Source: an uncultured Blautia sp. (GTDB lineage: Bacteria; Bacillota; Clostridia; Lachnospirales; Lachnospiraceae). Taken from it: a stretch of 47,946 bases of DNA. The notes under the pieces were generated by a model. The model ran no database searches and was not told the DNA's origin. It saw only the letters and a list, made by a program, of their open reading frames with translations. The DNA is taken from NCBI GenBank assembly GCA_900542045.1, contig UQMI01000025.1:1-47946 (forward strand), read 5' to 3'. Below are positions 14,456 to 23,213 of the stretch, in pieces (within the stretch, counting starts at the first letter, position 1; the number at the start of each line of letters is the position of its first letter). A program made the translations under genes and the position numbers.

Positions 14456-16645
14456 TTACAGCGCAGTCAGATGAATCTTATACGCCTGATAATCTCCCCG
14501 CATAGAGGGCAGAGGATAACCGCCGTTCATCAGAACCGCTCCCCTGTATACCTTTCCGGTCTCTTCCACCTGGTACTGTTTCTCCGGATCCAGTCCCTTC
14601 ACCGGAACATAACGGAAAGGGCCGTTGAAGTTCGCCTGCTGGAAAACCACATGGATCAGCGCTTCTGACTGGTCTTCCGCCGCATATTCCCAGGCTACGA
14701 ATGGATTTTCTCTGGCATCGGTGGTCAGGCGGTAATACAGGCCCTCCTGGATCAGCCAGTAATATTTCTTAAACTCTTCGATCTGCTCCCGTACCTCTTC
14801 CCGTTCTTCTTCTGTCAGCTGGCATGGATCCAGTTCATAGCCAAAGGTACCGGACATGGCCACATATCCTCTGGTTTTCAGCGGTGTGCTCCGTCCCGTC
14901 TGTTCATTGGGGCAGACTGACACATGGGAACCCATGGCAGAGATGGGATAGCCAAACGATGTGCCGTACTGAATCTGGAGCCGTTCTATTGCATCCGTAT
15001 TGTCGCTGCACCAGATCTGGGGATGATAGTACAGCATTCCTCCGTCGAACCGTCCGCCGCCGCCGCTGCAGCCTTCGAATAAGATATCCGGATACTTTGC
15101 GGTGATCTTTTCCAGGAAATCATACAATCCCAGGATATAGCGGTGGAACACCTCACCCTGATGTGCCCCGTCCAGTTTGCAGGACCATACATCCGTCAGA
15201 TGCCGGTTGGCATCCCATTTCACATAAGAAATATTGGCGGAATCCAGGACCTTGCACATGGCGTCAAAGATGTAATCCCGCACATCCTGTCTGGAGAAGT
15301 CCAGCACAAACTGGCACCGGCCCACACTGCCCCGGCGTCCGGGAATCTGCAGAGCCCAGTCCGGATGAGCACGGTAAAGATCACTGTCTTCCGAGATCAT
15401 CTCCGGCTCAAACCAGAGTCCGAACTGCATTCCCATCTTGTTGATCTCATCTGCCAGATATTTCAGTCCTCCCGGCAATTTTTCCTCATTGACCGTCCAG
15501 TCCCCCAGACCGCTGCAGTCTGAGTCTCTCTTGCCAAACCATCCGTCATCCAGCACCATCATTTCCACGCCAAGATCTGCCGCATGTCTGGCAAAATTCA
15601 GTATTTTCTCCGAATCAAAATCAAAATAGGCCGCTTCCCAGCTATTGATCAGGATGGGGCGTCTCTCTTTCATATGCCGTCCTCTGCACAGATTTTCCCG
15701 GAAGGTCCTGTGGAAATTCTGAGACATTTTGCCAAGGCCCTCTCCGGAAAAACTCATCACCGCCTCCGGCGTATAGAAATCTCCCTCCGGATCCAGGACA
15801 AAGGCAAACTGCAGCGGATGGATTCCCATCACAAAACGGATCTCGTCGAACTGAGACACCTGGGCTTCCGCCAGGAAATTCCCGCTGTACAGGAAGGAGA
15901 CCCCATAACATCTTCCGTAGTCTTCTTCTGCTTTGTGGTCGCAGAGGACCACAAAGGGATTGTGCTGATGGGAAGAATAACCTCTCACACTCCCCACAGA
16001 CTGGCTGCAGTGCTTCAGCGGAACCCTTTCCGTCATCCGCTCCATTCCATGACGTCCGTAGAAATGGATCAGATCCATGTCGTTCTCAATAAAATCCAGA
16101 CACATGGTTCCTGCTTTCAGAAGTTCCACAGCCTCTGTTCCATGGTTGATCACTCTGGCCGCTCTGGTGATCACATCGGTTTCTTCAAAGACACCGTAAT
16201 ACAGGATCACTTCCAGATTCCGGTGGGCGTCCTCCAGCGTAATTTCCAGAGTCTGTACCGTCTTGTCTCCCTGATACAGGGCAGGAAGTCCGGGGAGAGA
16301 ATATTTTCCCTCCCGGATCTGATATCCCTTCACCTTCAGATCTGTAACCATGCTGCCATCGGCATATTTCACCTGGAGACAGTCTGTACGGTAATCACCG
16401 CATCCATATCCCGGAAATTCCATTGGCATGGTGTCCAGAGAAAACGTCCGGTCCTGGTGAGATTCATAAGGGTTTCCGGAAAACCCCCGGTCTGCCCGCA
16501 TAAACCGGTAAGACATATCGGTCTCATCTACGCGCGATCCATAATAGGTATGCATCAGCCGTCCCATTTCCACCTTCATCTGGTAAGTGGAATGTCTGGT
16601 GTGTAATGTAAATAACATATTGGTTTCATTGATATGCACTGCCAT
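14456..16645 (-). CDS. aga: Alpha-galactosidase, glycoside hydrolase family 36
   Basis: A 729-residue intracellular enzyme (no signal peptide) that removes terminal alpha-1,6-galactose from raffinose, stachyose and melibiose. The catalytic nucleophile is D478 in KWDANRHLTD and the acid/base D534 in GCSGGGGRFDGG, with the YFDFDSEK and LDDGWFGKR barrel strands before them. An N-terminal beta-supersandwich spans about 1-330, then the TIM barrel, then a small C-terminal beta domain. The length matches bacterial GH36 enzymes. It is the last gene of the minus-strand msmEFG-aga cluster, 93 bases after the permease. Galactosides imported by the transporter are its probable substrates. Confidence 0.93.
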   Translation of the reverse strand: MAVHINETNMLFTLHTRHSTYQMKVEMGRLMHTYYGSRVDETDMSYRFMRADRGFSGNPYESHQDRTFSLDTMPMEFPGYGCGDYRTDCLQVKYADGSMVTDLKVKGYQIREGKYSLPGLPALYQGDKTVQTLEITLEDAHRNLEVILYYGVFEETDVITRAARVINHGTEAVELLKAGTMCLDFIENDMDLIHFYGRHGMERMTERVPLKHCSQSVGSVRGYSSHQHNPFVVLCDHKAEEDYGRCYGVSFLYSGNFLAEAQVSQFDEIRFVMGIHPLQFAFVLDPEGDFYTPEAVMSFSGEGLGKMSQNFHRTFRENLCRGRHMKERRPILINSWEAAYFDFDSEKILNFARHAADLGVEMMVLDDGWFGKRDSDCSGLGDWTVNEEKLPGGLKYLADEINKMGMQFGLWFEPEMISEDSDLYRAHPDWALQIPGRRGSVGRCQFVLDFSRQDVRDYIFDAMCKVLDSANISYVKWDANRHLTDVWSCKLDGAHQGEVFHRYILGLYDFLEKITAKYPDILFEGCSGGGGRFDGGMLYYHPQIWCSDNTDAIERLQIQYGTSFGYPISAMGSHVSVCPNEQTGRSTPLKTRGYVAMSGTFGYELDPCQLTEEEREEVREQIEEFKKYYWLIQEGLYYRLTTDARENPFVAWEYAAEDQSEALIHVVFQQANFNGPFRYVPVKGLDPEKQYQVEETGKVYRGAVLMNGGYPLPSMRGDYQAYKIHLTAL

Positions 16646-16738
16646 ATTTCAATCTCCCTGTTTTTATTTTCAACTATCCGGTCCCGGAGATCTTTTCCAT
16701 CCTGTGTCCATGTGTCTCATGAAATCTCTGGTGACCCG

Positions 16739-17584
16739 TTATTTTACTGCGCCGTTTACCACGCCGTTTAAGATCTGCTTCTGGCATACCAGATAGAAGA
16801 TCAGGATCGGAATCAGCGCCAGCAGATACGAGGCAAACGCCAGGTTATAATTCGTTCCGAACTGCGTCTGGAAATTCAGCTGGGCCAGAGGCAGCGTATT
16901 GGTTCCCGTACCGGACATGATCACCAGCGGAGTCATCACATCGTTCCAGGTTCCCAGAGCTGTCAGTACCGCAACTGTTGCATGCATGGGCTTCATGATC
17001 GGGAAAATAATACTCCAGTATGTCTTCCAGGTACTTGCTCCGTCCACTTTCGCCGCTTCTTCCAATGCCATGGGGATATTCTTCAGATATCCGGAATACA
17101 AAAGCAAATTCATTGGCATATAGAATACCACATACAGGATGATTACGCCAGCCCAATTTCCCAGTCCCATCTGAGAAGTCTGTTTTACCAGCGGCATCAT
17201 CAAAATAGCGAAGGGCACGAACATACCGCTGACAATATATAAGTAAGAAAATTTATAAAACCTGCTGTGGGCCATATTTCTGCCAATGGCATATCCGGCC
17301 AGGGAATGCAGCAGGATCGCGATCACCACAGTTACGATGGTGATCAGAAGACTGTAGCCCAGGGAATGCCAGAAATCTGTCACCTCCATGGCTTCCACAA
17401 AGTTGGAAAAACTCCAGGAAGACGGCAGTGATAAAGCGCCGGCCACATCATTTGTCATTTCCGACGGCTGTTTGAAGGCAATAATGACCGCCATATACAA
17501 AGGAAAGAATATCGTTATACAGCCCAGGATCAGCAGGATCGTCACCGGCCAGTTTGTTCTCTCCGCTTTTGCTTTCTTCATCAT
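16739..17584 (-). CDS. msmG: Sugar ABC transporter permease, MsmG/MalG type
   Basis: A 281-residue inner-membrane permease with six hydrophobic segments (first at about 13-35) and the EAA loop 'EEAAKVDGASTWKTYWSIIFPIMKP', which contacts the ATPase subunit. It overlaps the other permease by four bases (ATGA), so they are translationally coupled. The cluster lacks an ATP-binding subunit; a shared MsmK/MsmX-type ATPase encoded elsewhere is expected, as in many Firmicutes. The likely substrate is an alpha-galactoside, from the neighbouring GH36 enzyme. Confidence 0.9.
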   Translation of the reverse strand: MMKKAKAERTNWPVTILLILGCITIFFPLYMAVIIAFKQPSEMTNDVAGALSLPSSWSFSNFVEAMEVTDFWHSLGYSLLITIVTVVIAILLHSLAGYAIGRNMAHSRFYKFSYLYIVSGMFVPFAILMMPLVKQTSQMGLGNWAGVIILYVVFYMPMNLLLYSGYLKNIPMALEEAAKVDGASTWKTYWSIIFPIMKPMHATVAVLTALGTWNDVMTPLVIMSGTGTNTLPLAQLNFQTQFGTNYNLAFASYLLALIPILIFYLVCQKQILNGVVNGAVK

Positions 17585-18465
17585 AACTGCTCCTCCTTTT
17601 TACTCAGAAACTGAAGCTGGAATACAGAGATTACCACGATCACCACAAAAAAGACCACTGCATTGGCACTCTGGAAACCAAACTGTCCTCCGTCCATACC
17701 ATTTTTGTAGATCAGATAGGAAATAGACTCTGTACTCTGAGCCGGTCCACCTTTTGTCAAAGACATGATCTGATCAAAAGCCATCAAAAAGTTCTTCATA
17801 CACAATACCATGTTGATGGTAAAGAAAGGCATGATCAGAGGAAAGGTCAGGTTTTTAAATTTTGTCCATCCCGTGGCTCCATCAATGGAACCGGCTTCGT
17901 ACACATCTTCGGGAACCGTCTGCAGACCGGAAATATAAATAATGGTATTCATGGCAATGGACTGCCAGGCAGCCACAATTACAACAGCAAACCAGGCTGT
18001 CTTCGTATCCGCCAGCATACTGCTGCTGAGGAAATCGATTCCAAGCGCCTGTCCTGCTGCCGGAAGGATGTACGTAAAGATAAAGCTGAAAATATAACCT
18101 ACAACCAGGCCGCCCAGAATATTGGGAATAAAATAAATTCCTCTCAATGCGCTTTTTCCCCGGATCTTGCTGTTCAGCCCCAGAGCCAGAATCAGGCTGA
18201 TCACATTTACAATAATTGTGGATACAATAGCAAACTTAAATGTAAACAGATAGGAATGCCCTACACGGCTGTCTGTAAACAGATCAATATAATTGCGGAG
18301 CCCCACCCAGTCATAGCTTCCATAACCTTTAAAATTTGTAAAACTGTAAATAAATCCCTTGATCAGCGGAAGTGTATTAAATGTAAAGAACAAAATCAAA
18401 ATTGGAATCGTAATCAGCAAAAATGTCCGTTTTCTCTCATTTCCCTTATCCATCAGCATACTCAA
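17581..18465 (-). CDS. msmF: Sugar ABC transporter permease, MsmF/MalF type
   Basis: A 294-residue permease with six predicted membrane segments and the EAA motif 'VYEAGSIDGATGWTKFKNLTFPLIMP'. It forms the membrane channel with MsmG. Start and stop both overlap neighbours by four bases (solute-binding protein upstream, MsmG downstream), giving a tightly coupled operon. The assignment to F rather than G rests on gene order and the N-terminal LLITIPILILFFTFNTLPLI segment. Confidence 0.9.
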   Translation of the reverse strand: MSMLMDKGNERKRTFLLITIPILILFFTFNTLPLIKGFIYSFTNFKGYGSYDWVGLRNYIDLFTDSRVGHSYLFTFKFAIVSTIIVNVISLILALGLNSKIRGKSALRGIYFIPNILGGLVVGYIFSFIFTYILPAAGQALGIDFLSSSMLADTKTAWFAVVIVAAWQSIAMNTIIYISGLQTVPEDVYEAGSIDGATGWTKFKNLTFPLIMPFFTINMVLCMKNFLMAFDQIMSLTKGGPAQSTESISYLIYKNGMDGGQFGFQSANAVVFFVVIVVISVFQLQFLSKKEEQL

Positions 18466-19760
18466 TTACCTCCCTCTGCCGATCCATGCTCTTTCTCATA
18501 AGCCTGAACCTTGGCAATGATATCGCGGTTATAGCGAACCCAGTCCGTATCAAATTTGGTAAGGAATGTATCCACATCACCATCCATCAGAAACGTCTGG
18601 ATCATGGCATCCACTGCCATTTCCGCCGGATAATAATGATCCTGATAATCCGCCATTTTTCCTTCTTCGATATAGCTCTTCATTCCATCCAGCATGCCGG
18701 GCAGTGTAAAATCTCCCTCTTTGCAGGGAACCGCATTCTGATCATCCAGATAAATCTGCACGATCTCATCCTGCTGCAGGAAGCGAAGCACCTCATAGGC
18801 AGCTTCTTTTTCCTCACAGTCCGCCATAACACAGAACTGCAGGTCCACGCCGGAATTCAGGGTCTGCCCCTCACTGTCCTCGCTGGCCGGGAACACGAAG
18901 GAATCAATATCCATATCCGGATTCACAGACAGGATCTGCGGGACTGCGTAACTTCCGATACAGTACATGGCAGATTCGCCTCTGGCAAATGCCGTACAGG
19001 CATCGTTATAACTGTAAGCATACGGTTCCGGCTGCGCATAGGGCAAAAGCTGCAGCATTTTCTCTGCCACTTCCCGATAAGCTTCTGTAAATGTGGCATT
19101 TCCCGCATTCACCTGCCGGCAGATGTCGGCGTCCACCAGTCCCACTGCAATGGCATTCCAGGGCGCCAGACAAGTCCATGTATCTTTGAACCCGAAATAC
19201 AGGGGCTGCTGTCCGGATGCCTGGATGGTATCCAGAAGTTCCATGAACTCATTCCAGTTTGAAGGAATCTCCCAGCCATTCTCTTCAAACATGGTCCGGT
19301 TATACAGAACACCGGCCGCATTGGCCACATAAGGCATCCCATAAGTTCCCTCCTCCGGCACAAATTCCAGATTTTTGATAATGTCCAGATAAGACTCCTT
19401 CACTTCCCCAAGGCCTTCATAGTCCGAAATATCCATCAGCATATCTGCATCCACAAAATTGGAATAATTAATATCTCCGCCGATCCCGATAATATCCGGC
19501 GTATCTTCTTTAATGAACCGGGTCTTCAGGACCGTCATGGCCTCATTGGGAGAATCAATCGTCAGATGGATATCTTCATGGGTCTCATTGAATCTCTCTT
19601 CGATCTCTTCAAATGCCTTTACTGCTTCCGGCTTGTACTGGACCAGTTCGATTTCAATTTTGCCGTCACTGGCAGAACCTTCTCCACAGCCACTCAAAAC
19701 TGCACCGGCACCGATCAGCATTACTGCTCCGCATAGAACAGCCATTTTCATGTGCTTCAT
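18462..19760 (-). CDS. msmE: Sugar ABC transporter substrate-binding lipoprotein, MsmE type
   Basis: A 432-residue family 1 extracellular solute-binding protein. I choose ATG 19760 (MKHMKMAVLCG) because AAAGGAG lies seven bases upstream; an earlier in-frame ATG adds a charged, non-signal extension. The lipoprotein signal has a hydrophobic core then L-S-G-C, whose Cys would be lipidated. The mature protein has the two-lobed binding-protein pattern, including 'YGMPYVANAAGVLYNR' and 'FARGESAMYCIGSYA'. It delivers the sugar to MsmFG. It is the first gene of the operon and is divergent from the AraC regulator. Confidence 0.9.
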   Translation of the reverse strand: MKHMKMAVLCGAVMLIGAGAVLSGCGEGSASDGKIEIELVQYKPEAVKAFEEIEERFNETHEDIHLTIDSPNEAMTVLKTRFIKEDTPDIIGIGGDINYSNFVDADMLMDISDYEGLGEVKESYLDIIKNLEFVPEEGTYGMPYVANAAGVLYNRTMFEENGWEIPSNWNEFMELLDTIQASGQQPLYFGFKDTWTCLAPWNAIAVGLVDADICRQVNAGNATFTEAYREVAEKMLQLLPYAQPEPYAYSYNDACTAFARGESAMYCIGSYAVPQILSVNPDMDIDSFVFPASEDSEGQTLNSGVDLQFCVMADCEEKEAAYEVLRFLQQDEIVQIYLDDQNAVPCKEGDFTLPGMLDGMKSYIEEGKMADYQDHYYPAEMAVDAMIQTFLMDGDVDTFLTKFDTDWVRYNRDIIAKVQAYEKEHGSAEGGN

Positions 19761-19800
19761 AGTCTTCTCCTTTCCCTCTCGGACTGCATTCCTTTCTTTC

Positions 19801-19827
19801 ATTTCTGACTTCTCGAGTAGTCGAAAT
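19801..19827. promoter_or_regulatory. Near-palindrome in the msmE leader
   Basis: The site reads ATTTC-t-GACT-t-CTCGAG-t-AGTC-GAAAT, symmetric around CTCGAG apart from single-base interruptions. It lies 41 bases upstream of the msmE start codon, a suitable place for a repressor or catabolite-control site, though it does not match a cre consensus well. Confidence 0.4.
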
Positions 19828-19906
19828 TACATAATTGCATTCTAGCATCCTGCCTTCGGGAAATAAATAAGTCCATGATTCTGTTTTATACCCAAATGCT
19901 GTTTAT

Positions 19907-19947
19907 CCAGAATATAGTTGAAGTACAGACGCATTCTGGTATATAAT
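19907..19947 (+). promoter_or_regulatory. araC-family gene promoter with flanking inverted repeat
   Basis: TTGAAG (19918-19923), an 18-base spacer and TATAAT (19942-19947) form a plus-strand promoter for the AraC-family gene. CCAGAAT (19907-19913) and its inverse ATTCTGG (19933-19939) lie on either side of the -35 box. This suggests autoregulation or joint control of the divergent transporter operon, whose start is 147 bases away. Confidence 0.55.
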
Positions 19948-20043
19948 AAAAGAAAACGACCCATTTTCGTAAAATATAAACATTTTTACTTTGATTTTTT
20001 TATTCATATTCCACAATCAATTTCTGCGAAAGGAGACAGAAAT

Positions 20044-20892
20044 ATGGCCAATTCCGTGTTTTCTTTGTTTTCCGATGATCAGTTCATGGATCTCACTTTA
20101 TATCAATATGGATATGAACAGTGCGCCCCCCTTCACTCCTACGGACCTTATGTGCGCAATCACCATCTGTTCCACTATATTCTTTCCGGAAAGGGGACCC
20201 TGGTATGCAATGACGGGCCGGATCACCAGTCCACCTATCATCTGTCTGCCGGTCAGGGCTTCCTGATCGAGCCGGGAGTTGTGAACACCTATTATGCGGA
20301 TCGGCTGGATCCCTGGGAATATACCTGGGTTGAATTCAGCGGACTTCGCATTTCCCAGTACATGCAGATGGCAGGACTCTCCTCCCAGTCTCCCATATTT
20401 ACCCCTTCTTCGCCTGACTATGGCGAAAGCCTCAGAAACGAGCTACTCTATATTGCCAACCATAAAAGCGCCAGTCCCCTGAACATCATCGGCCATCTGT
20501 ACCTGGCGCTGGATCTGCTCATCAGCGGTTCTTCCAACCGACGCAGACTCCAGGGCGGCTCTCTGCAGAAATTTTATGTCCATGAAGCCATTGTCTTTAT
20601 CGAACAGAATTACATGAATCCCATCACTGTAGAAGACCTTTCCAGGCAATGCAAACTGGACCGGAGCTATTTTGGAAAGATCTTCCGGAAACAGCTGGGA
20701 CAGTCTCCCCAAGAATTCCTGATCTCTTTCCGCATGGCCAGAGCCGCAGAACTCCTGGCCGCCACCACTATTTCCATCGGAGAAGTTTCCCAGCAGGTGG
20801 GCTATGCCAATCAGCTTCATTTTTCCCGCGCTTTTAAAAAAGTATACGGAATGTCTCCCAGAGACTACCGGCAGAAGCACAGGATCCTGTAA
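20044..20892 (+). CDS. msmR: AraC-family regulator of the alpha-galactoside operon (MsmR-like)
   Basis: A 282-residue regulator. ATG 20044 (MANSVFS) follows AAGGAG; the longer in-frame extension runs over the promoter and is unlikely to be translated. An N-terminal cupin-like sugar-sensing domain (about 15-160, with GKGTLVCNDG and GQGFLIEPGVVNTYYA) precedes a C-terminal double HTH (about 180-280, with 'TVEDLSRQCKLDRSYFGKIFRKQLGQ' and 'GEVSQQVGYANQLHFSRAFKK'). Divergence from msmEFG-aga suggests it activates that operon in response to the transported galactoside. The msmE side has no consensus promoter, as expected for activator dependence. Confidence 0.9.
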   Translation: MANSVFSLFSDDQFMDLTLYQYGYEQCAPLHSYGPYVRNHHLFHYILSGKGTLVCNDGPDHQSTYHLSAGQGFLIEPGVVNTYYADRLDPWEYTWVEFSGLRISQYMQMAGLSSQSPIFTPSSPDYGESLRNELLYIANHKSASPLNIIGHLYLALDLLISGSSNRRRLQGGSLQKFYVHEAIVFIEQNYMNPITVEDLSRQCKLDRSYFGKIFRKQLGQSPQEFLISFRMARAAELLAATTISIGEVSQQVGYANQLHFSRAFKKVYGMSPRDYRQKHRIL

Positions 20893-20925
20893 AATTCCCA
20901 AAAAACTCCGGTCTTTTTCTTACTT

Positions 20926-20960
20926 AACTACTTTACAGGTAGTTTTCAAAACTATATAAT
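20926..20960 (+). promoter_or_regulatory. DUF1836 gene promoter with MerR-style operator in the spacer
   Basis: TTTACA (20932-20937), a 17-base spacer, then TATAAT (20955-20960). The spacer is filled by a perfect palindrome, TAGTTTT-C-AAAACTA (20940-20954). A second inverted repeat, AACTAC (20926-20931) and GTAGTT (20939-20944), surrounds the -35 box. Dyads between -35 and -10 are typical of MerR-family regulators, and the gene product resembles one. Confidence 0.65.
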
Positions 20961-20979
20961 AGGGATACGAGGTGAGAAA

Positions 20980-21606
20980 ATGACAATTGACACAAAAGAC
21001 ATGATCAACAGCATATTGAAAAGCATATCCAGAGTAGATTATATCCGCCCGGAAGACCTGCCGGGAATCGATATATACATGGATCAGGTAACCACTTTCA
21101 TGGATGCTCAGCTGGCATCCACCAAACGCCATCCCGAGGACAAGATACTGACCAAGACCATGATCAACAATTACGCCAAGAATAACCTGCTTCCGTCCCC
21201 GGTAAAGAAAAAATATTCCAACGAGCATCTTCTGCTCCTGATTTTTATTTACTATTTTAAAAATATCCTGTCCATCAATGATATTCAGACTCTGCTGAAT
21301 CCCATCACAGAAAAGTATTTTCACAGTGAAGATTCCTTTGATCTGACCCAAATTTATACAGAAGTTTTCAGCATGGAAAAAAATCAGATCGAATACCTGA
21401 AACGGGATCTGACCAAACGATATGAAGTCTCCCGGGAAACCTTTCAGGAAGCACCGGAAGAAGACAAAGAGTTCTTACAGCTTTTCTCTTTTATCTGTCT
21501 GCTCAGCTTTGATGTATATATGAAGAAAATGCTCATTGAAAAACTGATCGATGACATAAAAAGCCGGGAAGTCCAGGATGCAGACAATCCCAGGCGCAAA
21601 CGATAA
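20980..21606 (+). CDS. DUF1836 MerR-like regulator
   Basis: A 208-residue protein of the DUF1836 family, common in Clostridia. Residues about 60-115 read like a MerR DNA-binding domain: 'TKTMINNYAKNNLLPSPVKKKYSNEHLLLLIFIYYFKNILSINDIQTLL', i.e. HTH, GLLP-like turn, then the Y-rich wing and a dimer helix. The C-terminal half is helical with no visible ligand-binding motif. GAGGTGAGAAAATG gives the start. Its own promoter carries a dyad at the position MerR proteins use, so autoregulation is likely. The regulon is unknown. Confidence 0.75.
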   Translation: MTIDTKDMINSILKSISRVDYIRPEDLPGIDIYMDQVTTFMDAQLASTKRHPEDKILTKTMINNYAKNNLLPSPVKKKYSNEHLLLLIFIYYFKNILSINDIQTLLNPITEKYFHSEDSFDLTQIYTEVFSMEKNQIEYLKRDLTKRYEVSRETFQEAPEEDKEFLQLFSFICLLSFDVYMKKMLIEKLIDDIKSREVQDADNPRRKR

Positions 21607-21647
21607 AAGAAGTCTGCACAGAATGGTTTCCTTTCCCGTGACAGCAC

Positions 21648-21682
21648 GAAGGTGCTGCGGCATTCCTGCCTGCAGCACCTTC
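21648..21682. terminator. Bidirectional terminator between DUF1836 gene and yerC
   Basis: GAAGGTGCTGC (21648-21658) and GCAGCACCTTC (21672-21682) form a perfect 11-bp stem with a 13-base loop, between two convergent genes. A T-rich stretch follows on the plus side. Confidence 0.7.
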
Positions 21683-21689
21683 TTATGTT

Positions 21690-21992
21690 CTATTCTTTTT
21701 CTTCTTTTTCCTTCAGCCGTTTCATTACCATCTCATAACCATCATTGCCGTAATTCAGGGAACGGTTCACACGGCTGATCGTGGCTGTGGACGCTCCGGT
21801 CTTTTCGGAAATATCCAGATATGTGTTTTTTTCCATCAGCATCTTAGCCACCTCGAACCGCTGAGACAAAGACAACAGTTCGTTGATCGTGCACACGTCT
21901 TCAAAAAAAATGTAACACTCTTCCTTATTTTTCAGACAGAGAATCGCCTCAAACAGGTGGTCCACTGCCTCTGTTCTAATCTTCTTGCTCAT
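21690..21992 (-). CDS. yerC: YerC/YecD family TrpR-like DNA-binding protein
   Basis: A 100-residue protein resembling the TrpR repressor fold. It has the family pattern: 'LFEAILCLKNKEECYIFFEDVCTINELLSLSQRFEVAKML' then an HTH with 'TYLDISEKTGASTATISRVNRSLNYGNDGY'. No tryptophan-pocket assignment is possible by eye. In B. subtilis the orthologue lies outside trp genes and its role is little defined. It is a single gene here, facing the DUF1836 gene with a shared terminator. Confidence 0.88.
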   Translation of the reverse strand: MSKKIRTEAVDHLFEAILCLKNKEECYIFFEDVCTINELLSLSQRFEVAKMLMEKNTYLDISEKTGASTATISRVNRSLNYGNDGYEMVMKRLKEKEEKE

Positions 21993-22153
21993 GGTATCGT
22001 GCTCCTTCTCCTATACTCCCATTGTAATAGCAAGGTGATACAGCACTTCTGCATCACCCTCTATATGCCTCATTTTACCACATTAAAATATTAATACAAG
22101 AAGTTTCACTAAAATTTTATTGATTTTTAAGGTAGATTCCGAAATCGGAAAAT

Positions 22154-22891
22154 TTATTCTTCCCTCTGACGACGGCAGATATTCAGATACGGATACACCG
22201 CTTCCCTGGAACGATTCAATACCAGTTCTTCCGGAAAGGCCAGTTCCTCCAGCAATGACACTGCATAAGAAAACTCTCCAACAGTCACATCCATATGAGC
22301 ATCACTGTTCACCAGAATAGGTACCTGGTATTCCCTGCAGTAATTCAGCATACAGATATCATTTTCCCTGGTTCCCACCCGAAATCCCCGGGGATTCAGG
22401 GACGTATTGTTCAGCTCCAGCACTTTGCCGTATTTTTTCGCGCCCTCCACCAGAGCTTCATAATTTACCGGATAGCGGGAATCATCCGGATGGCCGATGA
22501 TATCCACATAGGGATTTTCCATGACTTTCAGAAGCGCTCTTGTATTTTCCGCTTCTGTCCCCGGTCTGATGCAGGGCAGATGCAAACTGGCGATCACCAC
22601 ATCCAGATCTTTCAGATCCCGTGGCTTCAGATCCACGTTACCGTCATAGTCCATAATATTCAGTTCCGCTCCCAGCCACAGTTCCACGCCGTACCGCTGG
22701 CGGGGCACCACCCGGAAATTGGTAAAATACAGACTGCCGCAGCTGCCCGGCATCTGCGGAGCATGTTCTGTGATCCCCAGAATCTTCAGGCCTTTTTCCG
22801 ATGCCGCTTTCCACATTTCCTGCATGGTGCAGTACGCATGTCCGCTGGCCAGTGTATGAGTATGTAAGTCCATAATCCATTCATAATCCAT
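22154..22891 (-). CDS. PHP-domain phosphatase, YcdX-like
   Basis: A 245-residue metal-dependent hydrolase of the PHP superfamily. Metal-ligand motifs are visible: D8-L-H-T-H12 near the start, GITEHA, GAELNI, 'VIASLHLPC', 'DIIGHPDD' and the C-terminal 'VNSDAHM'. E. coli YcdX binds three zinc ions and acts as a phosphatase; the substrate here is unknown. It is a single gene on the minus strand with its start just 14 bases before the Cys/Pro-poor intergenic stretch shared with the malic enzyme promoter. The length fits YcdX. Confidence 0.85.
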   Translation of the reverse strand: MDYEWIMDLHTHTLASGHAYCTMQEMWKAASEKGLKILGITEHAPQMPGSCGSLYFTNFRVVPRQRYGVELWLGAELNIMDYDGNVDLKPRDLKDLDVVIASLHLPCIRPGTEAENTRALLKVMENPYVDIIGHPDDSRYPVNYEALVEGAKKYGKVLELNNTSLNPRGFRVGTRENDICMLNYCREYQVPILVNSDAHMDVTVGEFSYAVSLLEELAFPEELVLNRSREAVYPYLNICRRQREE

Positions 22892-23213
22892 CTGTCTGTC
22901 CTCCGATTTTCTGCCTTTCTTCCATCAGGGCCTTAAAAATACCGGACGATTTTTCATCCTTTATCCCTGGCATCTCCATTATAAATCCAGCTTTCTCAAT
23001 TTACAACGAAAAAACCTTTAACATATGACCCGCCCGCCGCAGTGGCTTTCACTGCCGGATTTTCTTCCCTTTCCCTCCTCCGTACCTGCCGCAACAGAAG
23101 CTTGCACTTCCCCGGGGTAAATGCTATTATGATAAGCGTAGACCTGTTGTCCGTGAAAGATTCAGGATCTTTTACAGGCAAAGGCATAAAATAAGAAAGG
23201 CGAGGATCACTTT
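22892..23213. other. Divergent intergenic stretch with the malic enzyme promoter
   Basis: The 320-base gap between the PHP gene and the malic enzyme. Apart from the promoter at 23102-23130 and a possible weak dyad GATCCT/AGGATC near 23160, I see no gene, RNA or repeat. Confidence 0.4.
23102..23130 (+). promoter_or_regulatory. Malic enzyme promoter
   Basis: TTGCAC (23102-23107), a 17-base spacer, then TATTAT (23125-23130). The transcript would have a leader of about 75 bases before the ATG at 23214. Confidence 0.6.
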
